NCBI GenBank assembly: GCA_034509735.1
Contig: JACGWO010000006.1
Span: forward strand, 7,579,001 to 7,643,000
DNA: 64,000 nt
Direction: 5' to 3'
From: Sesamum alatum
Taxonomy: Eukaryota; Streptophyta; Magnoliopsida; Lamiales; Pedaliaceae
Numbering within the stretch: position 1 is the stretch's first letter; each line of letters begins with the position of its first letter. The position numbers were made by a program, and so were the translations under genes. Under the pieces are notes generated by a model. It was given only the letters and a program-made list of their open reading frames with translations, was not told the origin of the DNA and searched no databases. Below are positions 11,761 through 23,435 of this stretch, piece after piece.

Positions 11761-11925
11761 GCTGACTTGCGTCGCAGGAGCGACATATGCAAGGGGAGAA
11801 AGCTGACTTGCGCCGTGGGAGCGACGTATGCGAGGGGAGAAAGCTGACTTGCGCAGTGGGAATGACATATGCAAGGGGAGAAAGCTGGCTTACGCCGCAG
11901 GAGTGACATATGCGAAGGCGGATAG
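11761..11925 (+). repeat. 41-bp tandem repeat in the LARD interior
   Basis: Four copies of a 41-bp unit (GCTGACTTGCGxCGxAGGAG...) start at 11761, 11802, 11843 and 11884. Each unit ends in GGGGAGAAA except the last, which has diverged. No coding role is evident. Confidence 0.9.
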
Positions 11926-12984
11926 CGACTTTCAACTTGTGGTCAGGCAAGGGAATGGAGGCTACAATGCTAGGGGGAGCAGATGACCAAGTACTTAGCA
12001 AACATCCAAGCATTAAAAAGGAAGTTCGATGAGTTCACCCCAGAACAAATCCCGTAGTCATGTAAGGAAGAAACGAACTGACTCGCTAAGTCAACCAGCT
12101 CGCGAGATCCTTCGGAGAGTAAAAGAATAACTCTACTAAGTCAAGAGCGACACGAAGTGGATGTTGTGGGGGAAGAGGTCTTGATGGTGAAGAGTGTTTT
12201 ACCAAGATGGGAAGAAGACCTGGAGGAAGATTGAGAATTTGGGATTTTGCTTTAAGACTCCAAAGAACCCCAAGGAACCCTCAGGAAGCAAGGGTAATTA
12301 GAGCTAGGTCAGCAGAGCTCATGGTAATTGGAAGTAAACTGCATAAGAGAGGGTTTTTGCAAACCACATCTTGGATACGTCGGCGAGGATTAAGCAGAGT
12401 ATGATGAGGGAGGCTGCGTAATCACTCCGGAGGTAGAGTGTTAGCATGCCAGGCCCCGCAACAAGGACACATGTGGAAATGCATGGAACTTAGTGAAGAA
12501 CTCCGAGAGTGCCAAGAACATGCCGACATGATTCACGTCTCAGCAGAGAGAATGGACCTTTGCGACTCCCCGTTCTGACGGGTAGGCAGAAGTAACCAGC
12601 AGGATAGTCATCCAAGATTTGAGGACGAGGCTAGAGGAAGCTAAAATAAGCTGGGTGGAAGGACGCCCGGGAGTCCTAATGGAATAACAAGCAACCCCGC
12701 GACGAGGCATGGGAGAGCCCCCATTCAATCTAGTTAATGAGACAGGAAACATGGCCAAAGTGGACACCAAATAAGTATGAATGCATGAAGTCATGAAAAA
12801 TGAACGAGAAGGAAATGTCCACACACGTGGAATACTGCTGACTTCAAGAAACGTTATATTTAATGCTTTGTATTCCTTTTTTTCAAACGTTTTGTAACCC
12901 AAAATTACGGTAATAAAATGCCCACCTTCTATCTACTTGTTGCAGATTCACTATCTATACTTTATTGCGTTAGTACATTTAACA

Positions 12985-13590
12985 CTCTATTTATCTAAAA
13001 GAGGGGGATGACCCCTCACATTAATATTTTATCTACGAGAGGGGGATGACCCCTCACATTAATATTCTATTTAAAAGAGAGGGATTGCCCCTCAAATTGA
13101 AATTCTATCTGAAAGAGGGGGATGGTCCCTCACATTAATATTCTATCCAAAAGAGGGGAATTGCCCCTCACATTGAAATTCTATCTGAAAGATGGGGATT
13201 GCCCCTCATATTAATATTTTATCTAAAAAATGGGGATTGCCTCTCACATTGACACTTTATTTAAAAGAGGGGGATGACCTCTCACGTTAATATTTCACCT
13301 AAAAAAAGGGGGATGGCCCCTCACCTTAACATCTTGTTTATAAGAGAAGGACTGCCCCTCACAGTAATATTTCATCTAAAAGAGAGGGATGGCTCCTCAT
13401 GTTAATATTTTACCTAAAAGAGGGGGATGACCCATCACTTTAATATCTTGTTTAAAAGAGGGGAATCGCCCCTCACGTTGACATTTTATCCAAAAAAAAG
13501 AGGGGGGTTGCCCTTCACCTTAATATTTAGTTTAGTATTTTGCTTATAAGAGGGGTATTGCCCCTTACGTTTGAAATTTAGTTCGAGAAG
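12985..13590 (+). repeat. 38-bp minisatellite in the LARD interior
   Basis: About fifteen copies of a 38-bp unit with the core AGAGGGGGATGACCCCTCAC. Each unit contains a short imperfect palindrome, GGGG-ATGA-CCCC. Units diverge by point changes and 1-3 bp indels. Tandem arrays in the internal and 3' untranslated parts of plant Tat/Ogre-type elements are known, and this fits that pattern. Confidence 0.9.
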
Positions 13591-15063
13591 AAACAAACAA
13601 CTTAATATAATGAACAATGGAGGAACCAAGTTTGATAACATATAAAAATGAACCCTTAAGAAGTTCTCCAAAAATGACAAAGACCTCGCATAAAGGTCCA
13701 AGAGTGTTTCAACCAAGAGAACTTCTACAGAGCTTCCAAAAAGTCCAACAGGACGCGCCGGGGTGCAACTTGACGCAACGCGATATATGGTGCAACACAC
13801 AGTCAACATGACGCATCGCGACGCGAGGTGAAACAAATGTGACGCAACGCAACGCAATCACAGATAGTCATCAAAGGGGCAAGGTACCCCTCGCCTCCAT
13901 GGCGGCATACGGAGTTGCAGAGGATGAGGGAGCGGGCAACCTCATTTCCCTTCCTTGACGAAAGGTGAAAACGGACTCGTGAATCGCGCTTGCAAACACA
14001 TTAAGCCTCTAGAAAAATTTTACAACTGTAGAGAGGAAGACTTAGAAGAACGAGTCCTTAACAACTCTCCCAAGGATAAACAAAATATCGAAAAGCCTCA
14101 AGAGAGAAAGTGGCACCAAGATCCCGCAACACCGGAAGAGACTCTTCCAAGTACGCGAAAGAATTAGGAGCGAAATGGCTGACGCGCGACATCGAAGGAA
14201 ATCGAGGAGTTTCCAACTTTTCCCTAGCTTTAATTTTTTGAAAAAATCTAGCAAATCAGATGAATGTCCCTGGTGCCCTAAACCAAAATCACTTTGTGAT
14301 CAAAATCGACCACTTCAACAAACCAGAGAGGAAAAAGGAGGGGCAACAAGACACCCTCGGACGAAATTCGACCAAGGCGGGGGGCCACGACCAGACTCTT
14401 TCCGAGGCGTCCCACCTCGACCAAAGCCTGGCTGAGGCACGCCTCGGCCATGCCACGATCCACCATCGACGGACCCCCAACGAAGCTTCGTTGGACATTT
14501 TCTTAGAGTGCGTGACATCCTAAAATTCTTTGAGACTGGTGAATTATTTTTGTTTTTTTCCAGACTAACGAATGATGACTTTTGGAAGTCTAAGAACGAA
14601 AACTTTTCCAAGGAAAGAGATGAAGAGCCATACACTCGAGCCAACTTGTTTTGACATTTTTTCTGGAATATGGCTGAGACCAAGAAGACGGACCAAACAA
14701 AACAAGAGGAAGAAAGTCGGAATATCCCACCGAGTTTATACATAGAAGACAAGGAATCCCAGTAAGGGAAGGAGTTGAACCAAGAGTAGTCTCAAAAGAG
14801 AAAGAGCATGTATGAAGAAGGGTCTCAAGAAGGAAGAGACCCGTGACAGAAGTAGCAGGTCAAGGAAAAAGAGCCCTAGTAGAAGAAGGAACAAGAAGAA
14901 AAAAGAGCTCCAGTAGAAGAGGGATTTGTGCCAAGGGGAATCCCAGAAGAAAAAGACTCTACATCAAAAAGGAGCATTATCAAGAAGAGGAAGATGAATC
15001 AGAATCAAATTATCTGCTAGAACTTTCAAATTTTCCAGAATCATTTGGAAGTGGGTGGGCTAC

Positions 15064-15416
15064 TGATAGTGCTAGGAAATTAGACCAGGCAAATTACCAA
15101 AATGCCCTCAAATGTAAACGAATTTACGGATACGCCATTGGAGGAAGTTATAGATAGTGGTTAGTGGGGTGATGCCAAATTACCAAGGTGCCCCCGCAGA
15201 TTAAATTATAGCCGTTAGATTAGAAGCGGTTGAAGGGTAAAACAGTCTTTTTTACCTCCCTCATTTGCTATAAATAGGGCCTCAAATTCATTGTAAATGG
15301 GACTTCACTACTTTTTTGGAATAAAACTCTTGGGAAGAACTCTCAAGTTCTTGAGTTCCTGGCTCGTGACGTGCGATTGTGCTTTGATCAAATGCTTTTC
15401 GATTTTTACCCCATCA
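15064..15416 (+). repeat. Right LTR of the LARD-like element
   Basis: 353 bp, TGATAGTGCTAGG...CCCCATCA, with a TATA box near 15268-15277. It is followed directly by TSD ATAAG and then by the resumed TRIM-like LTR. Confidence 0.93.
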
Positions 15417-15671
15417 ATAAGAGAAATACAATAATATCTTAGTGATTCTTGTGGTATTTATATGATTTGATTTTGGAGAGATTTCCTCCATTTTCCGTTA
15501 TCGACATATGTAATTCACCTATATAAATAGGTGAAGGTTATATCCTCAAATTAAGAGAGATTAACATAATTTAGCCCTTTGGGAATTTGTCTTGTGGACG
15601 TAAGCCGTATTGCCGAACCACGTAAATCTTCGTCTTTGTTTCTCTCTTCACATATATAAAATTCTTTCACA
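15417..15671 (+). repeat. Remainder of the TRIM-like 3' LTR
   Basis: It is collinear with 895-1116: TCTTAGTGATTCTTGTG, GAGAGATTTCCTCCAT, the TATA region CTATATAAATAGGTG, and CGTAAATCTTCGTCTTTG, ending TTTCACA. Its first bases are the TSD of the LARD-like element. Confidence 0.85.
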
Positions 15672-16800
15672 CACAACAAAGTAAAATTACATTTTATCAC
15701 TAAAATTCTCTTGCAGACAGAAACAAGGAGGGCTGCAAAAGCTATACCAACAACATGGGTCAACTCGGCCTCTTTAGGACTCGGGCCACAACGATAGATG
15801 AGAGCATAATAGGCTAATTTTCGAGGATCATAAGGAAAAGCATTCAAACGAATTAGTAATTTTGGAAAGCATCGGGTCTATTTCTAGCAGAATATTTGAA
15901 ATGCCTTGGAGCATTGGTTGTCCAAACATGAGGGAATTTCCAAGGCGCGTGGAAGGAGATGAAAAAATAATGGCATTTCCATTCCTTCACAGAGGACTCA
16001 ATTTTAGACGAAACTGAGCTTCCCTTCAGCAAGTGAAATAGAAAAGGCCTGGACATGCACGCTTAGGCGCGAAGAATGAGTGGAATTGTGAGGCAGAGGG
16101 GATTTCCCCCAAATATTGCACTAAACTAAAGAAACTAGCTTGAAGGCTGATGGACCAGAGACTAATTAGTTCAATGGTAAAAAAAGCAGCAACGGCGACA
16201 AAAAACTTAGGAATAGAGAAGTGCAGCCCAGCCTCCACTTGGGCTACGTAAAAATACAAGAAACCATCAATTGGGAAATTATGTTGGGCATCTGAAGCAG
16301 GGACTTGAATAACATACTCGTCACGGATCCATACTTCTTCGTGACACCCACTGCATCGCCAACAGAAAAATGAGATCGGTAGACCTTAAAAGAATCAACA
16401 TTGTCCGCCACAACCTATCCTCTATAACCCTCCTCTCTTTCTTTTCCCGGCTATTTTCCTATTCCTCCTCAATCTCACCTGCATGGTGGGAGGTAGAACC
16501 GAAAGGGGCAGGGTTATACCTCACATCCCCAGAAGAACCTATGAGATCTATCATTACTTCCTCTATTGCATGCTCATCAACACTACTGGTAGACATAGCT
16601 AAAGCAGCATAAATCATAATCAAAAGAGGTAGGAAAAGGAACAAGAAAATAAAAAATCCCTAGGTTGAGAAGATGAGAACCTGCAAAGAATATTTGAAAA
16701 AAGGTGAGGAAATATTTTCGGAGAGAAATTAGAAAGGGGAAGATGGAGAGACTCACCTCAAGCTCTGAATGCATTTGAAAAGCTCAAGAAGGAATAAACC
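15672..16800 (-). mobile_element. Proximal part of the old gag-like gene (degenerate)
   Basis: Minus-strand frames at 16026-16259, 15853-16056 and 15551-15847 read one after another: VQYLGEIPSASQFHSFFAP, SSVKEWKCHYFFIS, then AFPYDPRKLAYYALIY. The SVKxWKxxYFF pattern resembles an N-terminal domain shared by many plant LTR-element gag-like proteins. That is recognition from memory and not a search result. Frames are broken by stops and by the TRIM insertion at 15671, after which the gene appears to resume at 862 and continue to 1. At 16459-16644 and 16583-16774 (minus) there are hydrophobic and acidic leader-like segments with no clear identity. Confidence 0.45.
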
Positions 16801-17479
16801 CACCTTAAAAGGGAAGTGTTGTGCAAAAATCCTTTCACCACAAGACTCTAACACTCTCTCTCCCCGTTGGACATTGTAAATCCAATCAAGAAGCGCGCGT
16901 CCCTCACCTAACGCCAGGTTCTCTTATCCTAACACAATTGGTAATTGTCATTTACTAATTTTGAGATTTGTACAGATCTCCCTATGTCCACGTGCACAAA
17001 AGGCGACTATGACTAGCATAGCTGGATACGCTCCCACAACCCAGTACGACTTTATTGCGACAACATGGCAAGACACCCCCAGGTAGCTCAACAAGGTCCC
17101 CCTTGCTGAACCAGCACGGTCGGAATTTTTGTTTCAAGTAGATCTTTTGTAGGAATATTTTATTCTACTCCAGGGGTCCAATACCATGTAATGCACTCTT
17201 GGAGGTGGGGGAGGAGGATGGGGGAGGGAAGTGATGATACCCCTCAAACATTTTTTTCTCAAACCCAAAGCTAAAAAGAAGAGCCCCCACCAAACAACCC
17301 ACAGGCCGGACCTTGTTGGCTCTTAAGCAAGGAAGCAAGCCACAACCCATTTATTTATACTAACCTGGCAGGCAAAAAACAAGCCTAATCTAGCAGGACG
17401 ACCCAGCGCACAGCAGGAACGACACATCACCTGTAGTTTAACATCGTGAGACACATCATATAGAAAAATCTCCAACAGA
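16801..17479. other. Unassigned intergenic or TE leader sequence
   Basis: No gene, LTR pair or repeat found. A minus-strand frame at 17165-17350 has no recognisable domain. A purine-rich stretch (GGAGGTGGGGGAGGAGGATG, near 17202) is the only compositional feature. It may be leader sequence of either neighbouring gag-bearing element. Confidence 0.5.
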
Positions 17480-17639
17480 ATCCTCTTAGATTGAAATCAA
17501 CCAACTTGGTAGCAACAAGTAGAATGGAACCTACAGAATTCAGCTTGACTAGCATGACTCATTCAAATAGTCATAACTTCTACAAGGTAAGTTCAAATCG
17601 TAATCAATTTTGTTTTTATTTAGTTAACTCAAGCAGATT

Positions 17640-20600
17640 TCCGACAGTATATACAAGTTGCAACCACTTTCAGGCAAATTGCAAGTCTAACAAGAGCCAT
17701 CGAAGGACTCACAAAGCACGTCCAAGAGAAAGATGCCCAAATTGCTAGGTTGATCAACAAGCCAGATGACATTGACACAAGTCATATCAGGGTGAAACAA
17801 ATTGAGGCTCACGATGAAGAAGAGGCATCCACAAAGCAGCATTATACCGAGAAGGATAAGCCTACAAAAGAGCTTCAGATCTCATGTGATGGACTGGTTC
17901 CAGTGGACCGACTCAAAGAATTCATTGGAGGAACCATTAGAAGCAAGATCGAAGGGACCTCAAGATCATCCTTTACTTACACAAAGCCATACACTCAAAG
18001 AATTGATCATCTGTAGATGCCAATCGGCTATCAACCTCCCAAATTCCAGCAATTTGATGGCAAAGGCAATCCTAGGCAACACGTGGCGCATTTCGTGGAA
18101 ACGTGCAACAACGCTGGAACATATGGGGATCACCTCGTCAAATAATTTGTTCGATCTTTGAAAGAAAATGCATTTGATTGGTACACCGAATTGGAAGCCA
18201 ACTCAGTTGACAGTTGGGGGCAATTAGAACTGGAGTTTCTCAATCATTTTTATAGTACCAGAAGAACAGTCAGCATGATCGAGCTTACGAACTCACACCA
18301 GTGGAAAAAAGAGCCCGTCATTGATTATATCAACCGCTGGAAAAATTTGAGCCTTAACTGCAAAGATCGATTGTCCGAGACTTCATGTGACACCCCCTAC
18401 GGTACTATACTATATCACTACTAATCATCATACTCTTCGTAATTATAAGTTGTCTTATAAGAATTTTCATTCTAAACTAATAAGATAAATCCTATTTTTC
18501 TCGATATAATATAATTCTATAATATATCTTAAATCACGATAGGTATCATCAAAAGTTTATATTTACTAGGCCACCGATATACTTATGTACAAAACTCCAA
18601 AAGATGAAAGTTTCAGGCTGTTACAGAATCTAAAATGCAAACCCGACAAAAGACTAGATGTTTAATAATCATATGACCAAAACCCACGGCTTCAGATGTC
18701 ACGGCTGACCCACCTATTCAGATCCATTTCACGACTCCAAATTTGATGTAGCTAGTCTCCGTGATCTATCTCCTGAAAAATATTGCCAAGGGATGAGCTT
18801 GAGCTGCCTACTCAATAAGTATAGCTAACCGGCCTATATACACGCCATGTCACAAACCAACGAATATTCAATATATATATATATGTATGTAATCACAATA
18901 AAGCCATAAAGTAATCAATGCCACGATCATGCATTAATACACAATACAATATTTGAAGTCACAGTTTTATATTCTTAGGACCCTGCTTACTCTAATTGGA
19001 GTACATCAGTCAATGGTTCTGTCGGCTATCATCATCTCAATCCATGTCATATCATATACAGCACAGGATACCCGTCGAATGTGATATCCCCATACTATTC
19101 GAGTGTGTAGCAATATCAGCACAGAACATCACAACGAACATGGCATCCCCACACTACCCCAGTGTGTAGCTATCAGCACAGGATATTCCCCCGCTACCCG
19201 GAATACCCCAGTACCCTACGCGCCATGGTACCTAGCTTATATTCATTTTTCTCATATCACATCGTCAATCACATCATCATCAACACATCATCACAAACCA
19301 TTGACTATGTTCCCCAACTAGGTAAGTCATCTCTTCTCTCAATTTAACGATATACTCATAATTGATTTCTTCATTCAACTCCTTGCAACAATGAAATATA
19401 GTATACGACAATCATCTGTCAACATTTATATTACATAATTAATCACAAATAAACACGTAACGACAACTTCATAGAATAATCACGTAATCCAAATAAGCAT
19501 CTACAAATATCAACCAGGTTTACGATAAACAAGTATAATTATATATACCTCTATAGATCCAATTAACTATACTTACCTCAATCCCAAAACGATTATGCTA
19601 GTAGAAGGAGTTGATTAGTCTTCTACTTTATCCCCGTGTCCTATAATACATTATAATATATATAATCAATATATATTGAAAATATCGTAAATTCTAATGA
19701 AATTACTAAATATATGCATATATTTTATATCAATCTTTTAATATTTTATTTATATTGAAATTCAAACCTCCGTCCCTTTTTCGTCTAAATATTAGACACT
19801 ATAAACTTCCCCCGTACATATATAATTTATCAATTAACTCATAAGAGCTTATTTCATCAAACCCCTCATATTTTTATAACTATCGTTCTCTACAACATCC
19901 GTAAATGAATTTATTACAAAAATCTCATATTCCGTTCTAATAAATACTATATTTCTCAAATATAATTCCTAATATTTCTCAAACATAATTTTCTATTATT
20001 CCTATTAATTTTTACCAATTCTTCACAATTACAATAATTATTTACACAATAATATATATATACAATCATGTACTTGGTTAATAAACCCGGTTAATTTTGA
20101 ATAACCCACTATAATAATGGCTAAATCTAATAGATTAAATAAATTCTAATTTATTGGCTATAATATCCCGGTCCAATTAAATATTTACCCGATCGCTAAT
20201 TTGTATAACTACTCAAATTCATTAAATTCTCCGATTAAACATTAAATCGAATAGTATAAATCATATTTAATAATCTTATTACCACATAATATAAATACAT
20301 AAATTAATATATAATTTAATGCATTATATGCGTACCTAGAACAACAGGAAATTCGCACGAAATTGGCTTTCTGCGTGTGTGTGTTAAACACTCCTAATTA
20401 ACACTTATCAAATATATATGTGTGTAAGAATTGAGGTAGTGTGAGTAAGAATTGAGGTGATGGGTTAGCAGCATATGCTGCCTTCTCAATTTCCAATGCT
20501 TCCCTCCTTTTTTTTTTTTAATAAATTTTTTATAAAATTACATTTTAGTTCCCTGCTTTTAAATATTTACAATTTGACCCAAATATTTTATAAAGGTCCA

Positions 20601-20916
20601 TTTTAGCCTTTTCAAGTTTTAATATATTCAAATTTCAGCCTCTAATTTATTTGTATCTAAATTTGGATTACATTAATAAATCACCAATTAGTCCCTTAAA
20701 TATATATAAAAGCCTATGGATATTACACTTTCAGCAACTAAAATGTGTATCCAAGGAATGCATTGGGAACTTTGCTATATTTTTCAAGCAATAAAACCAA
20801 AAACTTTTGAAGAGCTAGCTACTTGTGCACATGGAATTGAAATGAGCTTCAATTGCATAGAAGATGAATACTCGAATGATATCAATAATGATGTTGATGA
20901 TGATGCAACACCATGA
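17640..20916 (+). pseudogene. gag: Tat-like gag, interrupted by a solo LTR
   Basis: The left part, 17640-18385, encodes a coiled N-terminal segment (LTRAIEGLTKHVQEKDAQIA), then YTQRIDHL, an in-frame stop, and the Retrotrans_gag core (YQPPKFQQFDGKGNPRQHVA, FDWYTELEANSVDSWGQLE, STRRTVSMIELTN, PVIDYINRW). The right part, 20728-20916, continues the same domain (MCIQGMHW, then PKTFEELATCAHGIEMS). The two parts meet in frame once the solo LTR and one copy of its target duplication are removed, so the gag was contiguous before insertion. An internal stop near 18014 and the insertion make it non-functional. The protein would have been the structural capsid. Confidence 0.88.
18386..20727 (-). mobile_element. 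Solo chromovirus LTR (2342 bp)
   Basis: Termini are TGTGACACCC at 18386 and ATATTACA at 20727 (plus strand). It is collinear with the chromovirus LTR at 1568-3698 (start TGT-ACACCC-ACGG, the GGGATGAGC...CTCAATAAGTA block, TACCT near a GTGTGT tract), so it is a different family of the same lineage in the same minus orientation. Flanks are CTTCA (18381-18385) and CTTTCA (20728-20733), a 5-bp TSD with one T inserted. No internal region is present, so unequal LTR recombination probably removed it. It contains AT-rich stretches and a 14-bp palindrome at 20468-20481. Confidence 0.85.
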
Positions 20917-20925
20917 AAATTTTCA

Positions 20926-21720
20926 ATGCTCCTGGATATGAGCATAAACTATCTAAAGTTCGAAAATAAGAAAAATCTTAGTGCTCTTAGATATGAGCAT
21001 AAACTATCGAATGTCCAAAAAAATCTCACTGCTCCTAGATATGGGTATAAACTATCTAATGTTCAAAAAAAGAAAATCTCAATGCTCCTGGATATGAGCA
21101 TAAACTATCTAATGTCCGAAAAATTTAAATACTCCTTTGATACGAGTATAAACTATTTACAAATTTACTTGAACAACTCCTTGATATGAGTACAAGCTAT
21201 CTACAAATTCAAGTCAAAGAACTCCTTGATATGAGTATAAACTATCTAAAAATTCAAGTTGAAGAACTCCTTGATATGAGTATAAACTATCTACAAATTC
21301 AAGTCAAAGAACTCCTTGATATGAGTATAAACTATCTATAAATTCAAGTCGAAGAACTCCTTGATACGAGCATAAACTATCTACAAAATTACTTGAAGAA
21401 CTCCTTGATATGAATATAAACTATCTACAAATTTAAGTCAAAAAACCCCTTGATACGAGTATAAACTATCTAGAAATTTACTTGAAAAACTCCTTAATAT
21501 GAGTATAAACTATCGACAAATTCAAGTCAAGAACTCCATGACATCAGTATAAACTATCTACAAAGTCAAGAACTCCTTGATATGAGTATAAACTATCTAC
21601 AAATTCAAGTTGAAGACTCTTTGATATGAGAATAAACTATCAACAAATTCAAATAAGTTCAAGTCAAGAACTCCTCGATATGAGTATAAACTATCTACAA
21701 AGTCAAGTTTGAAGACTCTA
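20926..21720 (+). repeat. 45-bp minisatellite in the Tat-like element
   Basis: Roughly seventeen copies. The early ones (20926-21130) are 50-65 bp and carry poly-A insertions. The later ones are a regular 45-bp unit, GAACTCCTTGATATGAGTAT + AAACTATCTACAAATTCAAG + TCAAA. A 45-bp unit is 15 codons and reads ELLDMSINYLQIQVK in one frame for several units before stops appear. It starts only a few bases after the gag stop. In Tat/Ogre elements tandem arrays typically lie in the 3' untranslated region, and its position here fits. Confidence 0.9.
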
Positions 21721-22023
21721 TATGAGAATAATTCAAGTGAACTACGTTATGACTTGATCATCCCACAGAGGCACATAGGCAGCTTAAACTATGTTTTCAA
21801 GTCTAGTCACATGCTAAAAAAAGAAGAACAACATATGAAAAAGAATCAATTTCGAGACATGTTCACTCTTTCACTTCGTTACAGTAGATGCTCGCGAACA
21901 AGTCTCGAGGGGGGCATTTGTAGACAAATAAATTTCGCAACCAATCAAATGATGACAAGTGGAAAATATACATTATCTATCAATTATATTCTATTTTTCT
22001 ATTTATATTTTGGAATTTACTAA

Positions 22024-22929
22024 GGCCATGTTTACTTTTATCTATTAGGTCATATTAGCCCCCTATTATGGGTTTGTCAAATGTTTACTTACGTCTTCGT
22101 CGGTCCGCTATTGTGTCCCGTAGCCCGATACTGTTCACTACAATTCCCATATTACAATACAAGAAAAAGTGCCCATATTATAATATGTGGGACCCACATA
22201 ATAATGTTACTAACTTTGTGTTCCCTATAGGCCCCCAACTGTGTTGCATTAATAGACGGGCTTGCCCTCCAACTTACCATGAATTACAACTTTGGCTCCT
22301 GACACATCTTAAATGTGTCTGACTCATTTCCCGCGCTTTCAAGAAATAAATGAAGTGCTCTTTCATACATTTTGCAGGTGCTTTCAATTTCAACTTGGGG
22401 AGGTAGGTGGGTTCTCTCACCCTCTTCTTCTCTTTCAACCATTGCAACTTCTTTCTAAATAATTGTTGTTCTCCCATTTTTTCTCTTTCACACTGACGAA
22501 AGCTTGGTACAATGGATGCTGCCTACTTCCCTGTCTCTTCTTCAAGGTGAAAGTGCAGTGTGCAATAAGGAGGAAGGTTGCGGGATGCATGGGAGTGAGT
22601 GTTCAATCGCGAGAGGCGATCTGGTCCTTCTTCCTCCCGGGAGACTTCATACATACTTGAAGACACCAATTTGTAGATTAAAATGGTGTAATTGGTAAAG
22701 TTATTAACAAGACATTTTGTCTTTTAGGAGGACATAATGGTAACTTACACTCCCAATACAATTTAGCATGTGATCAAGTAAACAAAAGCATGACCCAATA
22801 CTACTTGTATAGGCCCAATAAAAAATAAAAGTAAACTCGCAGGTAAGTGGAATTGTACAACAGAATACAACATACAATGGGGGCCTATTATGGCCTAATA
22901 CAATCCAGACTACTAAATTAAACATGGCC
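22024..22929. mobile_element. PIF/Harbinger (Tourist-like) non-autonomous element, 906 bp
   Basis: Inverted ends are GGCCATGTTTA and TAAACATGGCC. The 3-bp duplication TAA lies at 22021-22023 and 22930-22932. A TWA-type 3-bp TSD with GGCC...-type ends is the PIF/Harbinger signature. The interior has no transposase; short open frames (22068-22322 +, 22463-22660 +, 22704-22925 -) show no domain. It sits in the U3 part of the Tat-like LTR. Confidence 0.8.
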
Positions 22930-23435
22930 TAAATTAATTCTAAATATAAATAATTAAATTAATTATTATTTTAATATATATTTCGTCATCAAATCAACAG
23001 TCGATACGTGTCAAATTGAGGTGTTTCGGCCAATCAAATCAAGACAAATATTTCTTATATTATCCCTTTGAAAAATACAAAAATTAAAGAGATAATATCG
23101 AAATTGACCAATCATGTCTTCTCAAATATTTAATGTATTTATCTCTTTAAATTAAAACAAAGAGATAATACAAAATAAGTGTTCAAATTCACCACAACTC
23201 TACCTCTTTGACAACTATATAAACGGGAACAAGTCAATGACCCCCGAATTTACGTTATTCAAAGTCAAAGTCAACGTCAAAGGAGATCAAACGTCGAGTT
23301 TCACCTCCAAAGTTGCCGAAGTCAAAGGTCACGTTCTTGAAGAGAAGAATCAGAGGTTTCAAGTGGAGATTTCGCACCCACAAATATTCAATCAATTCGA
23401 GAAATTTATTTGTATTGTTTTCTTGTTTCGTTAAA

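Larger units (their letters stand above)
10401..15416 (+). mobile_element. Non-autonomous LARD-like LTR element with TSD ATAAG
   Basis: Two 353-bp LTRs (10401-10753 and 15064-15416; TGATAGTG...CCATCA) flank 4.3 kb without reverse transcriptase, integrase or a recognisable gag. The perfect TSD ATAAG lies at 10396-10400 and 15417-15421. After the left LTR comes CTTAGCGCCGTCTGTGGGAA, close to the primer-site region of plant Tat-type gypsy elements. A purine-rich stretch (GGAAGTGGGTGGGCTA) precedes the right LTR. By eye the LTRs differ at about a dozen or more positions. The internal region is dominated by arginine/glutamate-codon-rich sequence and three tandem arrays. It presumably moved with enzymes from an autonomous relative. 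Confidence 0.92.

Noticed and set aside
11724..12013. Minus-strand frames with repeated peptides
   Set aside because: They only reflect the 41-bp tandem repeat of the LARD-like element.
12985..13590. Regularly spaced repeats resembling a CRISPR array
   Set aside because: The 38-bp units are directly tandem with no unique spacers and lie inside a plant LTR element.
13486..13857. 123-codon minus-strand frame
   Set aside because: It starts outside and runs into the 38-bp minisatellite, with no domain and no conserved neighbour.
17584..17640. Intron-like junction (ACAAG then GTAAGT, later AAGCAG) upstream of the Tat-like gag
   Set aside because: Attractive, but it could be chance. Tat/Ogre introns I know of lie within pol, and there is no comparison sequence here.
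20926..21720. Possible CRISPR-like array
   Set aside because: The units are contiguous 45-bp repeats without spacers, next to a retrotransposon gag.
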